A stretch of 64,000 bases of DNA from Verrucomicrobiia bacterium (GTDB lineage Bacteria; Verrucomicrobiota; Verrucomicrobiia; Limisphaerales; UBA9464), in assembly GCA_019634635.1 (NCBI GenBank), contig JAHCBB010000002.1, positions 124,001-188,000 of the forward strand, given 5' to 3'. Made by a program: the position numbers and the translations under genes. The notes under the pieces are model-generated. The model did not search any database and was not told the origin of the DNA. It saw only the letters and a list, made by a program, of their open reading frames with translations. Within the stretch, counting starts at the first letter, position 1, and each line of letters starts with the position of its first letter. Of the stretch, positions 7,801 through 15,121 are shown piece after piece.

Positions 7801-9669
7801 ATGTCACGCCACCGGACCTCCGCGCCGGCCAGCGGCGGCGATCCGTCGCTGCGGGTGCCCGCGCGGTCCGCCGGGGAAGTGGTCCGGCGGGTGATCGGGT
7901 ATCTGCGTCCCTACCCCGGACTGACCGCCGGCACCATCGGCTGTGCCCTGGGGTCGCTGGCAGCGGCGTTCACCTACCCTCAAATCACCCAGTTTCTGAT
8001 TGACGACGTCATTTCGGGGCGGCGTCCGGATCTTCTCCCGTGGGTCCTGCTGGGACTTGCGGGGGCGTTTTTCCTGCGGGACGGCCTCAACTCCCTGCGA
8101 ATCCGGCTCAACAACACGCTGGAGCAGGGAGTGATCTTCGATCTGCGGCGCGATGTGTACCGGCGGTTGCAGCGTTTGCCGGTGGCGTGGTTCGACCAGC
8201 GGGCATCGGGCGACCTGATGACCCGCGTGTTGGACGACGTGAATGCGGTCGAGCGATTCCTCATTGACGGGGCGGAGCAAGGAACGGTCGCCGTGCTCAG
8301 CATCGTGGGGGTGACGGTCCTCCTGCTCGCCAGCGATCCATCGCTGGCGGCCGTGGCGCTGATTCCGGTGCCCGTGCTCGCCGGCGGCGCCCTCTGGTAT
8401 TCGCTGACCGCCCACCGGCGCTACCGCGTCCAGCGCCAGGCCTCGGCGGCCATGGGAGCGCTGCTTCAGGACAACCTCCAGGGCATCCGTCAGGTGAAAT
8501 CCTTTGGACGCGAGGAGCATGAAGAGGGGCGTTTTGAAGGCCACGCGGACGCCCTCCGAAGGGCCACCCTGGGGGTCATGAAGGTCTGGGCGCTGTATCA
8601 CCCGGCCATGTCCCTGGCAGCGGCGATGGGCACTGTGGGGGTCCTCTGGATTGGCGGACGCCAGGTCATGGAGGGCAGTCTGACCCTGGGGGGGGTGGTC
8701 AAGTTTCTGGGCTACCTTGCGATGCTTTACGACCCCGTCGGCAGACTGCATACGCTCAACCAGATGCTGTCGTCCGCCCGGGCGGCCGGGGAGCGTGTGC
8801 TCGATGTCCTGGATGCCGACCCTGAGCCGGCGGGCGCGGTGGGTGGGGCGGAGTCGGGATGGAGGGCCCGGGGCGAGGTCACGTACGAAAACGTCAGCGC
8901 CGCCTACGCCGGCGGGCGACTCGCGCTGCGGGGGGTGACGCTGTCGGCAGCCGCCGGGGAGCGGGTCGCCCTCGTTGGGCCCACCGGTGCCGGGAAATCC
9001 ACCCTCGTCAACCTGATCCCAAGGTTTTACGAGGTTTCCTCCGGCCGAATCCTTCTGGATGGCAGGGACATTCGTCAGATCCCGCTCGGGGCGCTCCGGC
9101 GGCAGATTGCGGTGGTGAGCCAGGAGCCCTTCCTCTTCAACGGGACGCTGCTGGAGAACATCCGGTACGGCAGACCCGAGGCGACCGTGCTTGAAGTTGA
9201 GCGGGCGGCGCAGGCGGCCAACTGCGGGTTCATCAGCCGGTTTCCGGAGGGCTACCAGACCCGTGTTGGCGAGCGGGGAATCCGGCTCAGCGTCGGAGAA
9301 AAGCAACGGGTGAGCATCGCCCGTGCCCTGCTGAAGGACGCGCCGATCCTGATTCTGGACGAGGCGACGGCGAGCGTGGATACCGGGACCGAATTGCTGA
9401 TCCAGGAGGCGCTGGAGCGGCTTCTGCGGGGCCGGACGAGCTTCGTGATTGCGCACCGTCTGGGCACGGTGCGCGATGCCGGGCAAATCCTGGTGCTGCG
9501 GGGGGGGCGGATCGTCGAGCGGGGCCGCCACCAGGCGTTGCTGGACGCGGGAGGTGAGTACGCCCGCCTGGTCCACGCCCGGCGCCCGGCCGCAGATGCC
9601 GGTATTCTGGGGGACCCGGACCCGTCCGGGACTTTTGGAAATCTGCCGATCAGAGGGGATTGTGTTTGA
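7801..9669 (+). CDS. ABC transporter, fused permease and ATPase (MsbA/lipid exporter type)
   Basis: A 622-residue half-transporter: an N-terminal six-helix exporter domain (first helix near AGTIGCALGSLAAAFTY, then WVLLGLAGAFFL) and a C-terminal nucleotide-binding domain. The ATPase has Walker A GPTGAGKST, a Q-loop in AVVSQEPFLF, the signature LSVGEKQR, Walker B ILILDEATAS and the H-loop in FVIAHRLG. The coupling segment DQRASGDLMTRVLDDVNAVE is typical of MsbA-like lipid and drug exporters. It should work as a homodimer in the inner membrane. The start is the ATG at 7801, 26 bp after the BNR gene. The exopolysaccharide genes downstream suggest a lipid or glycan substrate, but an MDR-type role is equally possible. 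Confidence 0.93.
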   Translation: MSRHRTSAPASGGDPSLRVPARSAGEVVRRVIGYLRPYPGLTAGTIGCALGSLAAAFTYPQITQFLIDDVISGRRPDLLPWVLLGLAGAFFLRDGLNSLRIRLNNTLEQGVIFDLRRDVYRRLQRLPVAWFDQRASGDLMTRVLDDVNAVERFLIDGAEQGTVAVLSIVGVTVLLLASDPSLAAVALIPVPVLAGGALWYSLTAHRRYRVQRQASAAMGALLQDNLQGIRQVKSFGREEHEEGRFEGHADALRRATLGVMKVWALYHPAMSLAAAMGTVGVLWIGGRQVMEGSLTLGGVVKFLGYLAMLYDPVGRLHTLNQMLSSARAAGERVLDVLDADPEPAGAVGGAESGWRARGEVTYENVSAAYAGGRLALRGVTLSAAAGERVALVGPTGAGKSTLVNLIPRFYEVSSGRILLDGRDIRQIPLGALRRQIAVVSQEPFLFNGTLLENIRYGRPEATVLEVERAAQAANCGFISRFPEGYQTRVGERGIRLSVGEKQRVSIARALLKDAPILILDEATASVDTGTELLIQEALERLLRGRTSFVIAHRLGTVRDAGQILVLRGGRIVERGRHQALLDAGGEYARLVHARRPAADAGILGDPDPSGTFGNLPIRGDCV

Positions 9670-9694
9670 CACCCCCCCGGTGCCTGCCTAGAAC
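9666..9694 (+). promoter_or_regulatory. Putative sigma-70 promoter of the exopolysaccharide genes
   Basis: TTGACA (9666-9671), a perfect -35 hexamer, is followed after 17 bp by TAGAAC (9689-9694), matching the -10 consensus at four of six bases. It overlaps the stop codon of the exporter gene and precedes the outer-membrane barrel gene by about 50 bp, in the longest gap of this stretch. Transcription would begin near 9701. Confidence 0.55.
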
Positions 9695-9741
9695 GGCCGC
9701 CGAACTTTCAATCACCTCTACGACGCCGAATTTTTTTTCCT

Positions 9742-11028
9742 ATGAAGAAGCTCATCTACGCCGCGGGCGTGTTCTCGTTGGGAGGCGCCGGCCTCGCTGT
9801 CCAGGCTGCTGATGGCGACTCGAAACCCTGGGAGGTTTCGCTCACCACGCAGGGGTTCTACGACAGCAACATCAACACCCAGCCTGACGGCCCGGGGAAG
9901 GTGGACAGCTGGGGCATCTACGTCAGTCCATCGGTGGACTACCTGAAGGTGTGGGACACCTCGTCCCTCACCCTGGGCGTCACCTACGGGGCGACCTACT
10001 TTTTCGACATCGAGCCGGCAAGCGGTACGGCCTTCAACCGCTCGAACATTGACTCGCACTGGGCGCAGAACGCCAACGTGGACGTCAATTTCAAGCACAA
10101 CTTCAACCCGCGGATGACGCTGGAGATTGACGACAATTTTGCCGTCTTCCAGAACGCCAGCCAGGTGTTGATGGGCCAGATCGGCCGCATTGACGGCAAC
10201 AACTTCTCGAACGACGGCACGGTCAACCTGGCCATCGAGCTGGCGCCCCGCTGGAGCACGGTCATCGGGTACCAGAATCTGTTCTTCCGCTACGAGGAGG
10301 ACCAGTACGCCTCTTCCTTGGACCGCATGGAGAACTACGGGTCCCTCGACTTCAAGTACCTCCTGAGGCCCAACACGCTGGCGCTGGTTGGCGGACGGAT
10401 CGGCAATGTGGATTACGACAGCGGCAAGGGGCTCTACTTCCCGGGGTTGCCGGTCAATGATGCGCTGAACCCGAACGCCAACATCCGGAACACCCGGACC
10501 TACTTCGCGTACGGCGGCTTCGAGCACAGCTTCACACCGGCGTTCACCGGATCGCTCCGGGCGGGTGCCCAGATTCAGGACTGGGTCAACTACGACGTGG
10601 ACAACCAGGCCAACCCGTTCCTCGACTTCAGCCTGTCGTACGCCTACGACGTGGGCAGCAAGGCGCAGTTCGGTGTCATCCACCGGGCCAACACCACCGA
10701 TGTGGTGGGCGGTCCAGTCAATGGGCCGGTGCTGAACCAGGAGAGCACCGCATTCTACGCCACGATCAGCCACGCGATCACCGCGAAACTTACGGCCAGC
10801 GTGATGGCCACCTACCAGAACTCCTCCTTTGTGGGCGGCGTGTGGGATGGCCAGACGGAGAACTGGTGGTCGGTCGGAGGGACCCTCTCCTACGCCTTCA
10901 CCCGGTACCTCTCGGCCCAGGCCTCGTACTACTACGACGCGTTGGATTCCCAGGTGCAGGTTGATGACATCTTCTACCGGGACTACAACCGGAGCCGCGT
11001 GTTCTTCGGGATTGTCGCGACTTACTGA
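9742..11028 (+). CDS. Outer-membrane beta-barrel protein of exopolysaccharide locus
   Basis: A 428-residue protein with signal peptide MKKLIYAAGVFSLGGAGLAVQ. The mature part is rich in alternating aromatic and polar residues typical of amphipathic beta-strands (SSLTLGVTYGATYFFDIE, RYLSAQASYYYDALDS) and ends in an aromatic outer-membrane signature (SRVFFGIVATY). Repeated F-x-D-x-N strands and a D-S-N-I-N start (FYDSNINTQPDG) resemble the outer-membrane barrel proteins found next to Wza/Wzc-type genes in Verrucomicrobia and Planctomycetes. It probably helps move or anchor exopolysaccharide at the outer membrane. It is preceded by a good promoter and followed by an intrinsic terminator just before the tyrosine kinase gene, so it may be made in excess of the downstream products. 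Confidence 0.85.
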   Translation: MKKLIYAAGVFSLGGAGLAVQAADGDSKPWEVSLTTQGFYDSNINTQPDGPGKVDSWGIYVSPSVDYLKVWDTSSLTLGVTYGATYFFDIEPASGTAFNRSNIDSHWAQNANVDVNFKHNFNPRMTLEIDDNFAVFQNASQVLMGQIGRIDGNNFSNDGTVNLAIELAPRWSTVIGYQNLFFRYEEDQYASSLDRMENYGSLDFKYLLRPNTLALVGGRIGNVDYDSGKGLYFPGLPVNDALNPNANIRNTRTYFAYGGFEHSFTPAFTGSLRAGAQIQDWVNYDVDNQANPFLDFSLSYAYDVGSKAQFGVIHRANTTDVVGGPVNGPVLNQESTAFYATISHAITAKLTASVMATYQNSSFVGGVWDGQTENWWSVGGTLSYAFTRYLSAQASYYYDALDSQVQVDDIFYRDYNRSRVFFGIVATY

Positions 11029-11049
11029 CCGCAAAAGTTTGCTCTCGGG

Positions 11050-11085
11050 CCGGAGGCCGGATTAACTTCTGGCCTCCGGTTTTTT
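11050..11085 (+). terminator. Rho-independent terminator or attenuator before wzc
   Basis: CCGGAGGCC (11050-11058) and its exact complement GGCCTCCGG (11071-11079) form a 9-bp stem with a 12-nt loop, followed directly by six T residues (11080-11085). The next gene starts only 4 bp later, so the structure ends transcripts from the barrel gene and could limit expression of the kinase gene by read-through. Confidence 0.85.
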
Positions 11086-11089
11086 CTTT

Positions 11090-13246
11090 ATGGAAGCGCC
11101 CCGTCCCGCCCAATCCGCCGAGTCGAAGACGCATTTTCTCGACTACTGGCGGATCATCCGGATCCGCAAGGTCATCATCTTCGCCGTCTTCCTCCTGGTG
11201 CTGATCACTGTGACGGCGGTGACCTTTGTCATGCCCGAAGCCTTCTCGAGCACCGCCCGGCTGAAGGTGGACAAGGACACCCCCGACATTCAATTGTGGG
11301 GCGTCGGGACCGGTGGCCAGGGCTACGACCCGTACTTTCTCACAACGGAGTTTGAGGTGCTGAAGTCGCGCACGATCCTCGACGGCGTGATTGCCGATCT
11401 CCGTCTTGGGGAACGGTATGCCGAGCGCTACAAGAGCCCGCAGGCGTTCACCAGCCAGCAGGCCTACGAAATCCTGAGCAAGGAACTGGACGTCAAGCAG
11501 TACCGCAATACCAGCGTCATAGAGGTTTCAGCCACCAACCCGGATCGGCAGCTCGCCGCCGACATCGTCAATACCGTTGCCCGGCGCTATCAGGAATATC
11601 GGGAGAGCCTCCGCCGGGGTCGCAATGATCGCGGGTTGACCACGCTGACGAACCAGTTGGCCGATCTCGACGCCGAGGTGACCAAACGCCAGCAAAAGGT
11701 GGACACGCTGCGGATTGAACTCGGTGTTCCCGACAGTTTTGCGGAAGGCGGTGGCCCGTTCCAGTCCATCACGATTGACGAGACGCGCCGGCTGATGGCC
11801 ACCCAGACCGAATTGGTGACCCGCATCACCCAGCAGCAGGAATTGCTCAAGAAACTCGCGGAGAAGACGAGTGTGGAGGAGCTGCGCAATACGTTGAATC
11901 TGCTCCGACCGACACCCCAGCTCGGGGCCCTGCTGGGCGATCTGACCGTGGCGGAGCAGCGCAAGGCGGTCTTCAACGCGGAGCTGGGTGAAAAACACCC
12001 CGAGGTGGAGAAAATCAAGGGCCAGCTCGCGGCCATCAACCGTCAGTTGGACGATGTCGTTGCCGGAACGTTGTCGGCGATGAAGGCCCAGCTTGAAACC
12101 GACATGGCCACGCGGGTGACCATTGCCGAGCAGCTGGAGCGGGCGAAGCGTGATGAGGCGGAATCCATCGAGAAGTACCGGCCCTACATGCGGCAAAAGA
12201 AGGATCTGGACACCATGGTCCGCATGCGGGAGGCGATGACGCTCCAGTTGGCCCAGGAGAACATCAACGCCGCAATCTCCAAGCAGGCCAGCGTCGAAAT
12301 CATTGACCCCGGCGAGCCCGGCATGCGGCCGGTCCGACCCCGCAAGGGCCTGAACATCGCCCTCGGGGCCATTGCCGGGCTGCTGCTCGGGGTCGGACTG
12401 GCGTTCTTCATCGAGTACCTGGATACCAGCGTGAAGACCATTGATGACGTGGAGCAGGCGCTGGGCGCCCCGGTCCTCGGCGTCATTCCACAGAATGTCA
12501 CGAGCCTGCTGAAGGAGGGGCCGGAAAGTCCCCATGCCGAGGCCTACCGCGTGCTGCGGACGAATCTTCTGTTCTCACGGAAGGATTCCAACCTGCGAAC
12601 GATCACGGTGGTGTCCGGAGGCGCGGGCGAGGGCAAGTCCACAACGCTCTTCAACTTGGCGGCCATCTTTGCGCAGCAGGGCAGCCGTGTGCTGATCGTG
12701 GATTCCGACCTCCGGCGTCCGAGCCTTCACAAGCTGTTCAATGTCTCCAACAACGTCGGGCTGACGAACTATCTGCTCAAGCAAAACCCCCTGGAAGAAG
12801 TCATTCAGACGACCGAGGTGCCCACCCTGGACTTTCTGCCGAGCGGCAAGCTGCCGAGCAGTTCGATGGGAATCCTCAATTCGTCGGCCATGCGGGCCTT
12901 CATTGACGAGGTCAAGAGCCGCTATGATTTCGTGTTCTTCGATTCACCGCCGATCATGGGCGTCAGCGACGCCTCGGTGCTCGCCAGCGAGGTGGACCTC
13001 GCAATCCTCGTCGTGCAGTACCGCAAGTACCCGCAACAGATGACCTTGCGCGCCAAGCAAATGGTCGAGAAGGTGGGCGGTCGCATGATGGGGGTGGTGC
13101 TGAACAACATCAACATCTCGCAGGACAGCTACTACTACTACTACAGCGGGTACTATTACGACTACGACTCCAAGAGCTCCGGCGATGCCCGTCCTTCGGG
13201 CGAAAAGGCGTCCAAGCCGACCCCCGAGTTGAAGAAGAAGTACTGA
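11090..13246 (+). CDS. wzc: Polysaccharide co-polymerase and BY-type tyrosine autokinase (Wzc-like)
   Basis: A 718-residue inner-membrane protein. The Wzz domain starts with transmembrane helix 1 (VIIFAVFLLVLITVTAV, about 26-42), followed by a long periplasmic coiled-coil region and helix 2 (GAIAGLLLGVGLAFFIEYL, about 427-445). The cytoplasmic BY-kinase domain has Walker A SGGAGEGKST near residue 510, Walker A' LIVDSDLRRPS and Walker B FVFFDSPP. The C-terminus carries a tyrosine cluster (YYYYYSGYYYDYD, about 681-693), the autophosphorylation tail that controls polymer length. The ATG at 11090 is preceded by a T-rich stretch, not a Shine-Dalgarno site. The Wza-type lipoprotein follows after 28 bp, completing the export trunk. 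Confidence 0.95.
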   Translation: MEAPRPAQSAESKTHFLDYWRIIRIRKVIIFAVFLLVLITVTAVTFVMPEAFSSTARLKVDKDTPDIQLWGVGTGGQGYDPYFLTTEFEVLKSRTILDGVIADLRLGERYAERYKSPQAFTSQQAYEILSKELDVKQYRNTSVIEVSATNPDRQLAADIVNTVARRYQEYRESLRRGRNDRGLTTLTNQLADLDAEVTKRQQKVDTLRIELGVPDSFAEGGGPFQSITIDETRRLMATQTELVTRITQQQELLKKLAEKTSVEELRNTLNLLRPTPQLGALLGDLTVAEQRKAVFNAELGEKHPEVEKIKGQLAAINRQLDDVVAGTLSAMKAQLETDMATRVTIAEQLERAKRDEAESIEKYRPYMRQKKDLDTMVRMREAMTLQLAQENINAAISKQASVEIIDPGEPGMRPVRPRKGLNIALGAIAGLLLGVGLAFFIEYLDTSVKTIDDVEQALGAPVLGVIPQNVTSLLKEGPESPHAEAYRVLRTNLLFSRKDSNLRTITVVSGGAGEGKSTTLFNLAAIFAQQGSRVLIVDSDLRRPSLHKLFNVSNNVGLTNYLLKQNPLEEVIQTTEVPTLDFLPSGKLPSSSMGILNSSAMRAFIDEVKSRYDFVFFDSPPIMGVSDASVLASEVDLAILVVQYRKYPQQMTLRAKQMVEKVGGRMMGVVLNNINISQDSYYYYYSGYYYDYDSKSSGDARPSGEKASKPTPELKKKY

Positions 13247-13274
13247 CACCCCCGTCTCCTTTCGACAGCGCTTC

Positions 13275-13907
13275 ATGAACGGAAATCATTCCCCACTTGC
13301 CTGGTGGTTGTCCTGGATCAGCCTGGCGGTCAGTTGCTTCCTGGCCGGGTGTGCCACCGACAGCCCGCCGCCACCCACCGTGGCGCCCCAACCCGCCGGC
13401 TCCAGCCTTTCCGGCATCAGTGCGGACGTGTTGCGTCCCGGCGACCGGATCAAGATCGTCTACAACGACATCCCGGATCCCCCCACGCCGGTGGAACAGG
13501 TGATCCCGGAAGACGGCAAGATCCTGTTGCCGCGGGGAATTGAAGTCACCGTCTCCGGAAAAAAGCGGTCCGACGTCGAGCGGGAGATCGCCACCATTTA
13601 CGTCGAGGAGGAGCGCATTTATCGCAAACTCACGGTGACCATCGAGCGGATGGCTTCGTTCGTTTCTGTCGGCGGCGAGGTCCGGGTGCCGAGCTCGATT
13701 GTGTACCGCGGGGATTTGACGGTCCTGGGGGCCATTGATGCCGCGGGCGGCTTCACGGAGTACGCAGATCGGCGGGATGTCATCCTGACGCGGGCGGCCA
13801 CGCAGCAGCAGATCCGCGTGAATGCCCGCCGGGCGATCCGCGATCCCAAGCTCAACCTGCCGCTGTATCCCGGCGATTCCGTGCACGTGCCGCGCAGCAT
13901 CTGGTGA
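13275..13907 (+). CDS. Polysaccharide export lipoprotein (Wza-like)
   Basis: A 210-residue lipoprotein: signal peptide with lipobox FLAGC, Cys26 being the lipidated residue. The polysaccharide-export (Poly_export) domain starts at SADVLRPGDRIKIVYNDIPD and continues through EDGKILLPRGIEVTVSGK, and is followed by one SLBB-like segment (ASFVSVGGEVRVPSSIVYRG through VLGAIDAAGGFTEYAD). It is shorter than E. coli Wza (about 380 residues) and lacks the C-terminal membrane-spanning helix region, so the outer-membrane pore may be supplied by another protein such as the barrel encoded at 9742. It overlaps the following FHA-type gene by 4 bases, implying translational coupling. Confidence 0.92.
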   Translation: MNGNHSPLAWWLSWISLAVSCFLAGCATDSPPPPTVAPQPAGSSLSGISADVLRPGDRIKIVYNDIPDPPTPVEQVIPEDGKILLPRGIEVTVSGKKRSDVEREIATIYVEEERIYRKLTVTIERMASFVSVGGEVRVPSSIVYRGDLTVLGAIDAAGGFTEYADRRDVILTRAATQQQIRVNARRAIRDPKLNLPLYPGDSVHVPRSIW

Positions 13908-14299
13908 TTCTCGAACTCCAGCGGCTCGACCCGGGCCACAATGGGGAGGTCTTTGGCGTCGAAGCGCGCCCGTTCATGGTGGGTCGGGCCGGGGATGCGG
14001 ACGTGAGACTATTGGCACCCGGGGTTTGGGACCGTCACTGCATCATCCGGCCCGATGTGGCCCTTGGGTTTGTGGTGGAGCCGGGAGAGTACGCCCCCGT
14101 GTCGGTGAATGATGCGGTCATCCAGGAACGGCGGCGGCTGCGTCCGGGAGATCGCATCGGACTTGGAAGCGTGACGCTTCAATTCCGGTTGGCGCCGACC
14201 CGGCAGCGATCGCTGGTCTGGCGGGAACAGGGGACCTGGCTTGCCCTGGCCGGCGCCGTGGGGCTTCAGATCTTCCTGGCTCTGGCCTGGCCCGGTTGA
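13904..14299 (+). CDS. Small FHA-type protein with C-terminal membrane segment
   Basis: A 131-residue protein that looks like a forkhead-associated domain fused to a tail anchor. [20 protein letters not shown] followed by RHCIIR matches the FHA pattern of a GR-x-x-x-x-D-V turn and a later H; a helix ending in [17 protein letters not shown] would anchor it in the inner membrane. FHA domains bind phosphothreonine. The serine usually found before the conserved H of FHA domains (SRxH) is not evident; DRH replaces it, so phosphopeptide binding is not certain. The GTG start (13904) overlaps the stop of the Wza gene, so it belongs to the exopolysaccharide operon and may connect phosphorylation signals to export. 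Confidence 0.75.
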   Translation: MILELQRLDPGHNGEVFGVEARPFMVGRAGDADVRLLAPGVWDRHCIIRPDVALGFVVEPGEYAPVSVNDAVIQERRRLRPGDRIGLGSVTLQFRLAPTRQRSLVWREQGTWLALAGAVGLQIFLALAWPG

Positions 14300-14334
14300 C
14301 CCGGTGCCGAGGTTCATCCGCCCGGGGGGGGCGA

Positions 14335-15117
14335 ATGCGGGTTGACAACCGGACCTCCCGGTCACAGTTGCAGGCGGGCATGGTGGAACCGCTCCCAGAA
14401 CACCGATCCCGCCCGCTGCTTCGCGTGCGGGACGTCTCCAAAGCGTATGATGGACGTCCTGTGTTGCGCGGGGTGTGCCTCGACCTGGCTGCCGGCGAGC
14501 GGCTGGCGTTGACCGGGCCGTCGGGCAGCGGAAAGACCACCCTCCTGAACTGTCTCGGCGGTGTGGATCGGGCGGATTCCGGGTCCATCGTTCTGGACGG
14601 CACCCCGTTGGAATCGCTCGATGCCGATGCGTTGGCGGGGCTTCGTCGGCACCATCTGGGGACCGTTTTCCAGTTCTTCCATCTCCTGCCGACCCTGACG
14701 GCCGCGGAGAACGTCGAGTTGCCGCTGCAGCTCATCCGTCATCCGGCCGATCAGCGGCGGGAGCGGGTCCGGTTTCTGCTGGAGCGGGTGGGGTTGACGG
14801 CGCGCGCCGCGGCGTTTCCCGCCGAGCTTTCCGGAGGCGAGCGCCAGCGGGTGGCCATCGCGCGTGCCCTGGCACACCAGCCGGCGCTTCTGCTCGCGGA
14901 TGAACCGACGGGAAATCTCGATTCCAAAAATGGGGCCAACGTCCTGCGGCTGCTCTGCGAGCTGACGGCGGAGACCGGCGTGGGATTGATCCTCGTGACC
15001 CACAGCCGTGAGGCGGCCGGCGTTTGCCATCGGGAGCTTCGCCTCCGGGACGGCGCCGTAGTTCCGGTCGGGGCGTCCGCAGGGTCCGTCGCGACCGATG
15101 GCGCCGACGGAGGCTGA
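14335..15117 (+). CDS. ABC transporter ATP-binding protein (LolD/MacB/AttE type)
   Basis: ATPase subunit with Walker [10 protein letters not shown], the Q-loop in [20 protein letters not shown], signature [15 protein letters not shown], Walker [14 protein letters not shown] and H-loop [10 protein letters not shown]. The [16 protein letters not shown] pattern and the DEPTGNLDS box place it in the MacB/LolD/FtsE group that partners FtsX-like permeases. The permease follows 4 bp later and an AttH-like protein after that, the gene order of attEFGH-type systems. The start is uncertain: TTG at 14296, ATG at 14335 or ATG at 14380 are all in frame; the ATG at 14335 was chosen for the G-rich stretch just upstream. 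Confidence 0.93.
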   Translation: MRVDNRTSRSQLQAGMVEPLPEHRSRPLLRVRDVSKAYDGRPVLRGVCLDLAAGERLALTGPSGSGKTTLLNCLGGVDRADSGSIVLDGTPLESLDADALAGLRRHHLGTVFQFFHLLPTLTAAENVELPLQLIRHPADQRRERVRFLLERVGLTARAAAFPAELSGGERQRVAIARALAHQPALLLADEPTGNLDSKNGANVLRLLCELTAETGVGLILVTHSREAAGVCHRELRLRDGAVVPVGASAGSVATDGADGG

Positions 15118-15121
15118 GGCG

